Shown: positions 33,642 to 42,900 of the stretch, one piece after another
Position numbering within the stretch: position 1 is the first letter of the stretch
Layout of the letters: each line of letters starts with the position of its first letter
NCBI GenBank assembly: GCA_002345965.1
Contig: DDTF01000039.1
Coordinates: 48,557 to 112,556, forward strand
Source: Flammeovirgaceae bacterium UBA2371
GTDB taxonomy: Bacteria; Bacteroidota; Bacteroidia; Cytophagales; Cyclobacteriaceae
Direction of reading: 5' to 3'
DNA: 64,000 bases
Notes under the pieces: model-generated
Told to the model about the DNA's origin: nothing
Seen by the model: only the letters and a program-made list of their open reading frames with translations
The model's database searches: none
Program-made: the position numbers and the translations under genes

Positions 33642-34736
33642 ATGAAGTTACCTGCCAAATCAGCCGTTATTACATTGGTGCTGGCTTTATGTTTTAGCTG
33701 CAGTACCAAAGAAAATAATTCAGGTTATTCAAAAGCAATCAGCCTGACTAAACATCTGCTGGACTCCATCCGCATAGCACAAAGAATTCCAGGTATAGAT
33801 GCTGCTGTCGCCATTGATGGCAAAATTGTTTGGTCAGAAGGTTTCGGTTATGCCGATCTGGAGCACGAAGTGAAAGTAATACCAGGCGTAACTCGTTTTA
33901 GGATTGGCAGTGTCTCTAAGCCTCTTACCTCAGCCGCCATGGGCAAATTGATTGACGAGGGAAAGATCGACCTTAATGCCTCTGTATATGATTACCTTCC
34001 TGATTTTCCGCGTAAAAAATACCCCATTACCATAAAACAAATTAGTGGACACATTGGCGGCATTCGTCATTACCGTGGCAACGAATTTTTAATGAACAAA
34101 AGATTCAACTCTGTTACATCCAGTCTTTCTATTTTCCAAAATGATTCTTTGCTCTTTGAACCTGGTAGTGATTACCGCTATTCCAGCTACGGTTTTAATT
34201 TGTTGAGTGCTGTGGTTGAAAAGGCAAGTGGGGAAAGCTTTCTTCCTTATATTCATAGGGTAGTATTTTCCGCGCTTGACATGCAAAGCACCTGCCCAGA
34301 TCTGAATGATAGTATTATTGTGCATCGCACTTCTTTTTATCAACTGGACAGCCTTAACAATGTGATTAACGCACCTTCTGTAGACAATAGTTATAAGTGG
34401 GCAGGTGGTGGATTCCTCTCCACAACTACTGATTTGATAAAGTTTGGAGAAGCTCATATGCAACCAGGTTTTCTATCCGAGAGTACACTCAAAGTGTTTA
34501 CTACTTCACAGGTTTTGACATCCGGAGATAGTACTTCTTATGGAGTGGGATGGAGAACCTACCGCCATGATGGCCTGAGTGGATACGGGCACACTGGCGG
34601 ATCGGTAGGAGGTATAACTGCCTTTAGGATTTATCCCCATCAAAAAATGGTGCTGGTGTTGCTTTCCAATTCTTCCAATACCAGCTATGGTGATTCAGGC
34701 GATAAAATTGCAAAGTGGTTTCTTCATGAGAACTAA
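33642..34736 (+). CDS. Beta-lactamase-like serine hydrolase, lipoprotein (LACTB-like)
   Basis: A 364-residue protein of the class C beta-lactamase/penicillin-binding fold. A lipobox-like FSC (cysteine 20) suggests a lipid anchor. The SxxK motif is S90-V-S-K93 in RIGSVSKPLTSAAMGKL; the tyrosine motif is Y180 in YSSYGFNLLSAVVEKA; the third motif is HTGG in GYGHTGGSVGG. YSSYGFNLL in place of the lactamase YxN resembles LACTB, a protease, more than a true lactamase. It is 29 bases ahead of the aminotransferase-transporter genes and probably in the same transcription unit; substrate unknown. Confidence 0.87.
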   Translation: MKLPAKSAVITLVLALCFSCSTKENNSGYSKAISLTKHLLDSIRIAQRIPGIDAAVAIDGKIVWSEGFGYADLEHEVKVIPGVTRFRIGSVSKPLTSAAMGKLIDEGKIDLNASVYDYLPDFPRKKYPITIKQISGHIGGIRHYRGNEFLMNKRFNSVTSSLSIFQNDSLLFEPGSDYRYSSYGFNLLSAVVEKASGESFLPYIHRVVFSALDMQSTCPDLNDSIIVHRTSFYQLDSLNNVINAPSVDNSYKWAGGGFLSTTTDLIKFGEAHMQPGFLSESTLKVFTTSQVLTSGDSTSYGVGWRTYRHDGLSGYGHTGGSVGGITAFRIYPHQKMVLVLLSNSSNTSYGDSGDKIAKWFLHEN

Positions 34737-34765
34737 ATCTGCAGCCATTCAAAATATTTGATGAA

Positions 34766-35935
34766 ATGATGACAAATCGTGGTTGGCATTTTTTGCAAAT
34801 ACCTGGCCCCAGCAACACGCCAGAAAGGGTGCTTCGTGCAATGGGTAAACCCACACTTGATCACCGCGGACCTGCTTTCGGTGAGTTGGTAATACGCCTG
34901 TTAAATGATTTAAAAAAGATTTTCCAAACAGAAGGTCACGTAATTATTTATCCATCATCAGGTACTGGAGCCTGGGAAGCAGCACTCACCAATCTTTTTA
35001 AGCCGGGTGATAAAGTGCTGGCTTATGAAACTGGACATTTTGCCTTGCTGTGGAAAACCCTCGCGGAAAAAATAGGCCTTGATGTAATCTGGATTCAGGG
35101 AGACTGGAGACACGGTGTACGCGCAGCGGAAATAGAAGAAAAACTAAATGCGGATCACCAAAGGCAAATCAAAGGAGTAATGATCGTGCACAACGAAACT
35201 TCCAGCGGTATTACCAGCGATGTACAGGCCGTTCGCAAGGCCCTCGACAAAGTGGGGCATGAAGCATTATTGCTCGTAGATGTTGTTTCCTCTTTAGGCA
35301 CCACACCTTTCTATCAGGATGCGTGGGGAATAGATGTAGCCATCTGTGCTTCACAAAAGGGATTGATGATGCCTCCGGGTTTGGGTTTCAATTCAATCAA
35401 TGAGAAAGCAAGAGAATACGCAAAAAAAATAAATTCACAGCAATCTTATTGGAATTGGGAGAAAATCATTGCCATGAATGAAACTGGTTATTTCCCCTAT
35501 ACACCGGCCAGTGGATTGTTCTTTGGGTTGGAAGAATCCTTGAAAATGATTTTTGAAGAAGGGTTGGAAATATTAATTACAAGACATCAAAGATTGGCGG
35601 CCGCTTGTCGTGTTGCCGCAAGCACCTGGGGACTGGAAAATCAATGTCTTGATTCAAAAGCTTATTCCGATTCGACTACCGCATTAATAGTTCCTGCTGG
35701 CCACAATGCAGATGAACTAAGGAGTACTATTCTTAATCAATTCAATATGTCACTCGGGTCTGGGTTGGGTAAGTTAAAAAGTAAAGTTTTTCGAATCGGT
35801 CATCTGGGAGATTTTAATGAATTAATGCTGATGGCAACCTTATCAGGTGTAGAGATGGGAATGAGCCTAAAGAAAATTTCTTTCCAAAAAGGAGGTGTTC
35901 AGGCCGCAATGGAATTTATTACTAAAGGACGATAA
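34766..35935 (+). CDS. Class V aminotransferase (serine/alanine-glyoxylate type)
   Basis: A 389-residue PLP enzyme. The N-terminus, FLQIPGPSNTPERVLRAMGK followed by DHRGPAFGEL, is that of alanine/serine-glyoxylate aminotransferases; VIIYPSSGTGAWEA is the cofactor phosphate region; LLLVDVVSSLGTTPF carries the PLP-ring aspartate and CASQKGLMMPPGLGF the Schiff-base lysine K198. The C-terminus has FRIGHLGDFNELMLMATL, with the carboxylate-binding arginine. Related enzymes act on pyridoxamine, phosphonates or malate-derived keto acids, so the exact substrate is open. Three bases separate it from the GntP permease gene, which suggests that imported material feeds it. Confidence 0.9.
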   Translation: MMTNRGWHFLQIPGPSNTPERVLRAMGKPTLDHRGPAFGELVIRLLNDLKKIFQTEGHVIIYPSSGTGAWEAALTNLFKPGDKVLAYETGHFALLWKTLAEKIGLDVIWIQGDWRHGVRAAEIEEKLNADHQRQIKGVMIVHNETSSGITSDVQAVRKALDKVGHEALLLVDVVSSLGTTPFYQDAWGIDVAICASQKGLMMPPGLGFNSINEKAREYAKKINSQQSYWNWEKIIAMNETGYFPYTPASGLFFGLEESLKMIFEEGLEILITRHQRLAAACRVAASTWGLENQCLDSKAYSDSTTALIVPAGHNADELRSTILNQFNMSLGSGLGKLKSKVFRIGHLGDFNELMLMATLSGVEMGMSLKKISFQKGGVQAAMEFITKGR

Positions 35936-35938
35936 CCA

Positions 35939-37291
35939 ATGAATAACTCAGTGTCTATCCATCCTCTTCTCACCCTGGTAGCATTTATCTTATTGGTAAT
36001 AGTTTTATTCTTCCTTATTGCGAAATGGAAATGGCATGTGTTTTTAGCAATGCTTATTCCGATTATTTTCTTTGGTATTATTCCTGGCATTCAACAAGAT
36101 AATTTTATCAATGCCTTTGAAGAAGGCTTTGGCAAAACCCTCGGAAAAATTGGGGTTGTTATTGTGCTAGGCTCTGTGATTGCGGAGGCCCTCAAGCATA
36201 CTGGTGCCATCAAAGTAATTACTCAGTCCATTATTAAATTAGTTGGTTCAAAACGGATACCGTTGGCACTCACTTTTACAGGATTTATTTTAGGCATAGC
36301 TATATTTTCAGATGTGGCTTATGTCATCCTTAATCCTTTGGTACATGCGTCAGCCTTGGCAACCAATACCGGCATTGCTGCCATGTCTACCGGGCTGGTT
36401 GGTTCTCTGCAATTGACCCATGCCATAGTACCTCCTACACCTGGGCCGCTTGCTGCCGCTGCATTGGTTGGTGCCGACATTGGAAAAACAATTATTTACG
36501 GGGGGATCTGTTGCTTATTTGGTTCTGTCTCTTGCTGGGCCTGGGGAAAGTGGGTAGCCGGGCCTCGTATAAAGACATTGGGAAATCCTGAATTTGCCCT
36601 CGAGTCGGAGAAAGAACTCCAACCTTATATTTCGGTAGTCGCTGCCTATGCTCCCATCATTGTTCCTATCGTTTTAATTTCTTTGCATAGTGTGGCTCGC
36701 TTGTACCTCGATGAGGGAAATTTTATTCGCCCCATTATCACTTACCTGGGGTGGCCTGTATGTGCTTTGACTGTAGGCGTTTGGCTTGCCTATAGAAATG
36801 TTTACAACATTGAACACAAAGCAGACTCAAGGAGCAAGTGGATTGAAAATGCTTTACGGGGATCTGCCATGATTTTGGTAGTAACCGGCCTGGGTGGATC
36901 ATTAAGTGAAATATTAAAAGGAACCCCTATTGTAAATTTTATAACAGATTTTTTTGTTCACTATCAATTACCTGCCATCATTCTTCCGTTTCTAATCGGT
37001 GTTATCGGCAATATGATTACCGGATCAACTACTGTGGGTGTGATCACCGCTGCGTCCATTGCAGCACCTATGCTGGGAGACTTGAATCTTTCCCCAGAAG
37101 CAGCGATGCTGTCAGGGGCTTCAGGTTCTGTTATTATTAAGTATGTCAACAGCAGCTACTTTTGGGTTTGCACTTCGCTTAGCAGGTTGAGCGTAAATGA
37201 AGGAATGCTTGCTTATGGTGGCGCTACTCTCATCGGTGGACTGGTTACCTTCTTTATGGTATGTGTACTTTGGGGTAGCGGGCTTATCTGA
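35939..37291 (+). CDS. GntP-family permease (organic acid:H+ symporter)
   Basis: A 450-residue polytopic inner-membrane protein with about 12-14 helices. Family landmarks include EEGFGKTLGKIGVVIVLGSV, LTGFILGIAIFSDVAYVIL (the F-D-V/A discharge motif), VGSLQLTHAIVPPTPGPLAAA, and IGNMITGSTTVGVITAASIA. GntP members import gluconate, D-serine, glycerate, fructuronate or similar hydroxy acids with protons. Tight linkage to a class V aminotransferase makes a small hydroxy or amino acid the likeliest cargo; that is inference. The stop codon overlaps no gene, and the MFS gene begins one base later. Confidence 0.92.
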   Translation: MNNSVSIHPLLTLVAFILLVIVLFFLIAKWKWHVFLAMLIPIIFFGIIPGIQQDNFINAFEEGFGKTLGKIGVVIVLGSVIAEALKHTGAIKVITQSIIKLVGSKRIPLALTFTGFILGIAIFSDVAYVILNPLVHASALATNTGIAAMSTGLVGSLQLTHAIVPPTPGPLAAAALVGADIGKTIIYGGICCLFGSVSCWAWGKWVAGPRIKTLGNPEFALESEKELQPYISVVAAYAPIIVPIVLISLHSVARLYLDEGNFIRPIITYLGWPVCALTVGVWLAYRNVYNIEHKADSRSKWIENALRGSAMILVVTGLGGSLSEILKGTPIVNFITDFFVHYQLPAIILPFLIGVIGNMITGSTTVGVITAASIAAPMLGDLNLSPEAAMLSGASGSVIIKYVNSSYFWVCTSLSRLSVNEGMLAYGGATLIGGLVTFFMVCVLWGSGLI

Positions 37292-37292
37292 C

Positions 37293-38462
37293 ATGAGCAC
37301 GGCCGCCAAAAAAGTATTACCCCTCATTGTGCTTGCACAGTTTGCCTGCACATCACTGTGGTTTGCCGGTAACGCAGTGCTTCCAGAACTTCAAAAAGAA
37401 TTCGAACTTACTGCTCGATCTCTTGGTGACCTTACATCCTCTGTCCAGTTTGGTTTTATAGTAGGCACCTTGGTTTTTGCTTTACTTACAATTTCTGATC
37501 GATTTTCACCTTCCAAAGTATTTTTTGTTTGTGCGCTTGCAGGAGCACTTGTAAATTTCTCCATTACCTTCGTCTCTTCGGGTTGGCTATTATTTCCCCT
37601 GAGAGGCTTCGTAGGGTTTTTTCTTGCCGGCATTTATCCTGTGGGAATGAAAATATCTTCTGATTATTTTGAAAAAGGACTGGGAAAAGCATTAGGGTAT
37701 TTAGTAGGCGCTTTGGTCATTGGCACCTCCATACCACATTTGATAAAAATGTTTGGGTCGGGCTTGAGCTGGCATCTGGTTTTTTATTCTACCTCAATAC
37801 TTGCCATAATAGGAGGGTGTCTTATTTACTTTTTGGTTCCAGATGGACCTTTCCGAAAACAAAGTACCAAGTTGGATTTAAGTTTATGTTTTGTTGTTTT
37901 TAAAGAGAAGCGTTTTAGGGCTGCTGCTTTTGGATACTTTGGCCACATGTGGGAGTTATACACTATGTGGGCGTTTATACCTTTTATTATTACCCAATAC
38001 AACTCTTTACAGAACAACAGCATAAATGTTGGTTTGTGGTCTTTTCTTGTTATTGCCAGTGGGGGCCTGGCATGCGTACTTGGGGGTTACCTCTCTGATA
38101 AAAAAGGAAGCGCAACAACTGCATTTATAGCCTTGCTTCTCTCAGGAGTCTGCTGTATTGTTTCAATATTTTCATTTCAGTTTTCAGAAACACTTTTTTT
38201 ATTGTTCCTGTTGGTTTGGGGTATGGCCGTAGTAGCTGACTCCCCACAGTTTTCCACATTGGTAGCACAGTATGCACCCGCCTCCTCAAAGGGTACTGCT
38301 CTTACCATAGTAAACTCAATCGGTTTTGCCATCACGATTGTAAGCTTACAGTTGATGAATGTGCTTATTGAAAATTTTGATTCCCAAATTGTATTTGCAA
38401 GTCTTGCCATTGGCCCCTTACTAGGGCTTATTGCAATTGGTCGTCCAAAGCCTATTGCGTGA
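37293..38462 (+). CDS. Major facilitator superfamily transporter
   Basis: A 389-residue protein with 12 predicted helices. VLPLIVLAQFACTSLWFAGNA is helix 1 and the cytoplasmic loop after helix 2 is ISDRFSPSKVF; GGYLSDKKGSATTAF is the second-half copy of the MFS loop motif (G-x-x-x-D-x-x-G). The start is taken at 37293 (MSTAAKKV); an upstream reading from 37197 lies inside the GntP gene and is rejected. Two transporters of unrelated families in one operon suggest import of one compound and export or parallel uptake of another. Its last 11 bases overlap the convergent DUF350 gene. Confidence 0.88.
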   Translation: MSTAAKKVLPLIVLAQFACTSLWFAGNAVLPELQKEFELTARSLGDLTSSVQFGFIVGTLVFALLTISDRFSPSKVFFVCALAGALVNFSITFVSSGWLLFPLRGFVGFFLAGIYPVGMKISSDYFEKGLGKALGYLVGALVIGTSIPHLIKMFGSGLSWHLVFYSTSILAIIGGCLIYFLVPDGPFRKQSTKLDLSLCFVVFKEKRFRAAAFGYFGHMWELYTMWAFIPFIITQYNSLQNNSINVGLWSFLVIASGGLACVLGGYLSDKKGSATTAFIALLLSGVCCIVSIFSFQFSETLFLLFLLVWGMAVVADSPQFSTLVAQYAPASSKGTALTIVNSIGFAITIVSLQLMNVLIENFDSQIVFASLAIGPLLGLIAIGRPKPIA

Positions 38463-38967
38463 AGTGCGTAGGATAGGGCACTTGAGATTCCATTAATAAA
38501 TTAACACCATCGCGAGTAAGCAGTGTCAATACAATGATGATAGTGCCTACAATCAGTGCTACACCCAGATTGTTATTTTTTAATTCGGCAAATTCATCAA
38601 TTGGAGTAAGTCCAGTATAAATTGTAATGCCCACCAGACTTACAACAACACCTGCAGTGTACGAGGCGGCTATATAAAATGCTCCGTAACCCAAAAAAGA
38701 AAACAACAATTGTGAGGTTGAACTTTCTGTGGCAGCCATTATTCTAAAAAGAGAGAGTAGCGGTTGAACAACGCCACTTACCATGTACCCTACAGAAAAA
38801 AGAACACTGGCCATAAAAATGCTGTAGGCCAAATTTTTTTCATGTATATCATACCGCCTTCTACCGACTAGTTTTAGAATTTGGTAGGTAATGATCATTA
38901 TCACAATTCCGATACTCAGTCCGGAAAGGATCTCAACGATTGCCAGAAGTGAAAGTTTGATATTCAT
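38452..38967 (-). CDS. DUF350-family membrane protein
   Basis: A 171-residue protein with about five or six membrane helices arranged as two repeats. The first repeat has GIVIMIITYQILKLVG then DIHEKNLAYSIFMASVLFSVG; the second has SYTAGVVVSLVGITIYTGLT then DEFAELKNNNLGVALIVGTI. The element D-x-x-x-E-[IL]-x-x-x-N-x-[AG]-x-A after a polytopic half is the DUF350 (UPF0719) signature. In other bacteria DUF350 genes accompany glutathionylspermidine synthase-like and PspA-like genes. Its start codon lies 35 bases inside the upstream transglutaminase-like gene, so they should be translated together. Confidence 0.82.
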   Translation of the reverse strand: MNIKLSLLAIVEILSGLSIGIVIMIITYQILKLVGRRRYDIHEKNLAYSIFMASVLFSVGYMVSGVVQPLLSLFRIMAATESSTSQLLFSFLGYGAFYIAASYTAGVVVSLVGITIYTGLTPIDEFAELKNNNLGVALIVGTIIIVLTLLTRDGVNLLMESQVPYPTHFTQ

Positions 38968-39772
38968 GGTCGAGTGTAATTTTCCAATAGGTAATGTTGC
39001 TCACATCAGGGGGCAACATACCTGGCAACCAGCCCGTATTGGTTGTTTCCCAAAAGTAGAATTTTTTCCCTTTGTGAATGATGTAATCCCCCGATGCTGG
39101 CAGATCTATGGCTATCATGGCATGCCTGTATTGATTGCTAATCATAATCAGTGGATCAAATTCAAAATGCTTTAATAAAGTATACAAGAGTACTGATCGA
39201 GTATCACAGTCTCCATTCAGCGAATATAGAAATTCTACAGGAGAGAGAATTCCAAACTTTTCGTTGCCCCTGCACGGGAAGTCATTTCGATCACAAGGTC
39301 CGGGCATCACGTAATTGTAAGGGATGTCCTGAACAAATGATACGATCAACTTTGCCAGTTCATTTCTGTTAAGCTTAAATTCGACAGCTAAATTTTGGAG
39401 TGAATCCTGCAGAAATGAAATGCCTTCCTTGTCATGCTGGTAAAGTTCGTAATAAATATTTCTCCAGTAATCCTCATAGTTTCTCTCTTTAGAATAAAGA
39501 TTATTTCTGAATTCATTAGAGATTTTATTGTTGTGGTTGGATAACACATAGGTGAGGCAATAAAGAGAGTCATAGGAGTATTTGTTCCAGGAACGATGGT
39601 GTGTAAATCGGATATCATCCACGTTTAGGCTATCTACACTGGTATATTCATCACAATAATCTGCCTCCCAATCGGTGGTTTGCGTATCAGGCAAATCCAG
39701 CATGTTGATAACCCTGCCTAAAATGGCAAAAGTGAAAAAAAGAACAATTATGATCTTGAGAAATCTTTTCAT
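38933..39772 (-). CDS. Membrane-anchored transglutaminase-like protein
   Basis: A 279-residue protein with one N-terminal membrane helix (about 4-22) and a periplasmic papain-like domain. The catalytic residues are visible: C189 in LNGDCDTRSVLLYTLL, H217 in NQYRHAMIAID and E242 in FYFWETTNTG in place of the common Asp. Before them comes FVQDIPYNYVMPGP, also typical. Extra cysteines (C160, C167) flank this region. Bacterial members act as cysteine proteases, amidases or cross-linkers; nothing shows the substrate. It shares 35 bases with the DUF350 gene and forms a two-gene unit with it. Confidence 0.8.
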   Translation of the reverse strand: MKRFLKIIIVLFFTFAILGRVINMLDLPDTQTTDWEADYCDEYTSVDSLNVDDIRFTHHRSWNKYSYDSLYCLTYVLSNHNNKISNEFRNNLYSKERNYEDYWRNIYYELYQHDKEGISFLQDSLQNLAVEFKLNRNELAKLIVSFVQDIPYNYVMPGPCDRNDFPCRGNEKFGILSPVEFLYSLNGDCDTRSVLLYTLLKHFEFDPLIMISNQYRHAMIAIDLPASGDYIIHKGKKFYFWETTNTGWLPGMLPPDVSNITYWKITLDHEYQTFTSGNR

Positions 39773-39855
39773 CTATGGGCAAGGTCACTCTAACAAGAAT
39801 TTAAAGATAGCATTCCAAAATATGAAAATACCATCCGCAGAATGTTGCCTTATCC

Positions 39856-39892
39856 AAAAAAAAGGATGCCACGATTAAAACCGTGGCATCCT
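39856..39892 (-). terminator. Rho-independent terminator of the VPS10-like gene
   Basis: On the minus strand an 11-base perfect stem, AGGATGCCACG (39882-39892 complement) with CGTGGCATCCT (39863-39873 complement), is followed by a run of T (39856-39863). It lies 25 bases past the stop codon at 39918. Confidence 0.88.
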
Positions 39893-39917
39893 GCTTAACT
39901 CACTATTTACAAAATCT

Positions 39918-42900
39918 TTACATTTCTTTTTGAGCTGGCTTCTTCACAACTATCTGTGGCATATTTTTGACTTTGTCGTTTATTTTTTGGACATCATCTG
40001 ATAGTATTCTTTCCAGCTGGCTGGCTGCCTCTCCTGCTTCTCTATCCAATTCAACGGAACGATTGCTTTGTTGCGTAGATGGTCGCGCAGTTGCTCCATC
40101 CACTGCATACATCAAAGAACCAATTTCCTCTCTTAATCTGGGGCGTTGTCTGTAATTCATATTTGGTGGTGGTCTTCTCAAAACATCATCTGTAAAGTTT
40201 TGCAACTTCTTTATTGCCTGATCTATCTCTCCATTCAATGCTTTATCCGATCCAATTTCCTGATCAGACTTCAGTTTTTCTTTAAGCTGTTTTAATTGCT
40301 TTACCACCGATTCGCTGTTATTAATCATTTCATTGGTTTTCGATAGCAAGTCATTCAGCTTATTGGTTGTTTCGAGCTTCATTCTATAATCCTGATCCGA
40401 CAATTTTGCTCTGGGATCAGGTTTAACCAAAATAGATGTAGTCAACTCCTGCTCATTAACCTTAATTTTAGCAGTATACATACCTGGGATTACCATGGGA
40501 TTATAACTTCCCGAGCGCCATCCTCCTCGTGGAGGATTGTCAAGTGCCAGCGCACCTTTAGAGCGCAAGTTCCAAACGATTCGATTGATGCCTGCCTTTG
40601 AGAGGGTGTCCTTTATCGTTTGAATGTGCTTACCTGCATTGTCTAAGATGCTAACTTCTACTGGTCCCGTTGGATCTTTTTGCAAATAAAAATTGATATA
40701 CGCTCCAAACTCAGGATTTTTAGCACGATAAGTTCTGTCTCCTAAATTCTCAACCTGATCGTGGTAATGCCACAAAATGGCATCCCTTACCGGAAATACA
40801 TGGGCTGCTTTTGACGTTGCACTTCCCATCTCTTCCAATGGACGTATGTCATCCAATATCCATGCACCACGACCATGTGTTCCTATTACCAGGTCTCTTT
40901 CCCTGGCCTGCACCCTTAGATCCCTCACAGAAACTGGCGGCAAGTTTACATTGATTTTGGTCCAGGATTTTCCTTTGTCCCAGGAAGCAAAAATGCCATG
41001 CTCCATACCCGCAAATAGAAGATTCGGATTGTGTGGATCCTGCCGCACTACCTTAACATAGTCATCCTGAGGTAATCCTCCGCTAATGGTGCTCCAGGTC
41101 TTTCCATAGTCAGTAGTCATGTATGCATGTGGCGTGAAGTCATCCATCCGATGTTGATCTACAGCCACAAAGGCGGTTCCTGCATCATGTTCTGAGGCGT
41201 GGATTTTTCCAACCCAGGCAAATGCCGGCAAGCCCTTGATGTTGTTCTTTACATTGGCCCACGTCTTTCCGCCATCTCTTGTTATCTGAATGTTGCCATC
41301 GTCAGTACCTGCCCAGATTACATCTTTCTGCTTGGGAGATTCTGCAATTGTAAGCACGGTACAATGGAATTCAGCTGCCGTGTTGTCCTGATAAATTTCC
41401 CCACCGGAACTGATTTGTTTTGATTTATCATTGGTTGTAAGGTCAGGACTTATTTCTTCCCAGTTGTATCCTTTGTCTCTGCTCCGGAAAATCACATTAC
41501 CTCCAGTGTAAACAGTGTTTGGATCATGCGGTGAAATGTGAATTGGTGAATCCCAATTAAAACGATACTTGTGTTGATCAATAGCGTCTCCAGCCGAACC
41601 GGTTATCTTTGGATACGGATGGATGTTTCTTACATTCCCCAACTTGGTATCCACATGAAAAATTACTCCTCCCTGAAGGTTGGCATAGATTTCATGTTCT
41701 TGTCCTGGAATAGGAACCGCATAATATCCGTCACCACCAGCCAGACCAGTCCAATGCCTTTTCATAATTCCTGCCTCTACCAATGAGTTGCTTGGGCCTA
41801 CCCATGTACCATTATCTTGAAGACCACCATATACATTGTAGGGTACTTTATCGTCAACAAGAATTTGATAAAACTGAGACAGTTCTACATTGTTAATAAT
41901 GTCCCAGGTTTCTCCTCCGTCATACGATACCTGATATCCTCCATCACTTCCACTCAAAACATGTTTTCCATTCTTAGGATTGATCCAAAGCGACTGATGG
42001 TCACCATGCACATCTCTTGCAATCACTTTAAAGGTTCTTCCACCATCAGTTGATTTGCTGAGCCTTCCCGAAAGTGTAAAAAGATGGTCAGGATTACTTG
42101 GATCTACCCTTACATCACTATAGTAAAATGGTCGGAAGTTCAAGTTTGGATCATCGTTTACCATTTTCCAGTTGCTCCCTCTGTCATCAGATCTGAAAAG
42201 TGTACCGCTCAAATCCTTAAACTCGGTAATCATGTACACTGTATTTGGCTGGCTTTGTGCTATCGATAGCCCGATGCGTGCCATCGGCTTGTTAGGTAAG
42301 CCCTTCATTATTTTCTCCCAGGTTTTTCCTCCGTCTAACGAACGGTATACGGCCGTTTTACCACCACCATCATCAAATCGCCATGGCTTTCTGCTGAAAG
42401 TCCACATACCCGCATAAAGCACTTTAGGGTTGGATAGCTCCATGGCAATGTCCGAGCAGCCAGTAGTCTCATCCAGGTACAAGACTTTCTCCCAGTTTTT
42501 ACCTGCATCCTTGGTAAGGAAAACACCACGATCAGGATTGGATCCCCACTCGCGGCCCAATGCACATACACAGGCTACGTCAGGATCATTAGGATCCACC
42601 ACAATGCGCTTGATACGTTCTGTCTTATCTAACCCCAGGTGTTTCCAGGATTTTCCGCCATCTACCGAACGGTATACACCATTTCCGTACCCGACACTAT
42701 TTCTTGGGTCTCCCTCTCCCGATCCTAACCACACAACATCCGTGTTGGACGGAGCCAATGCCAGTGCCCCTACTGAAAATGCTCTTTGGTCTGTAAATAA
42801 TGCCTCAAAGGTGACTCCTCCATTGGTTGTTTTGAAGACCCCACCATCAGCTCCACCGAAATAAAATGTAGATTGGTCTCCGGGAACGCCAACGATGTCA

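Noticed and set aside
34089..34463. 124-codon open frame on the minus strand
   Set aside because: Antisense to the serine hydrolase with intact active-site motifs.
37197..37292. Longer start of the MFS gene inside the GntP gene
   Set aside because: It would place 32 extra residues, unlike an MFS N-terminus, in an overlap with a conserved gene; the ATG at 37293 follows the GntP stop directly.
42430..42864. 144-codon open frame on the plus strand
   Set aside because: It is antisense to the VPS10-like gene, has no recognisable domain and lies over conserved Asp-box coding; a frame shadow.
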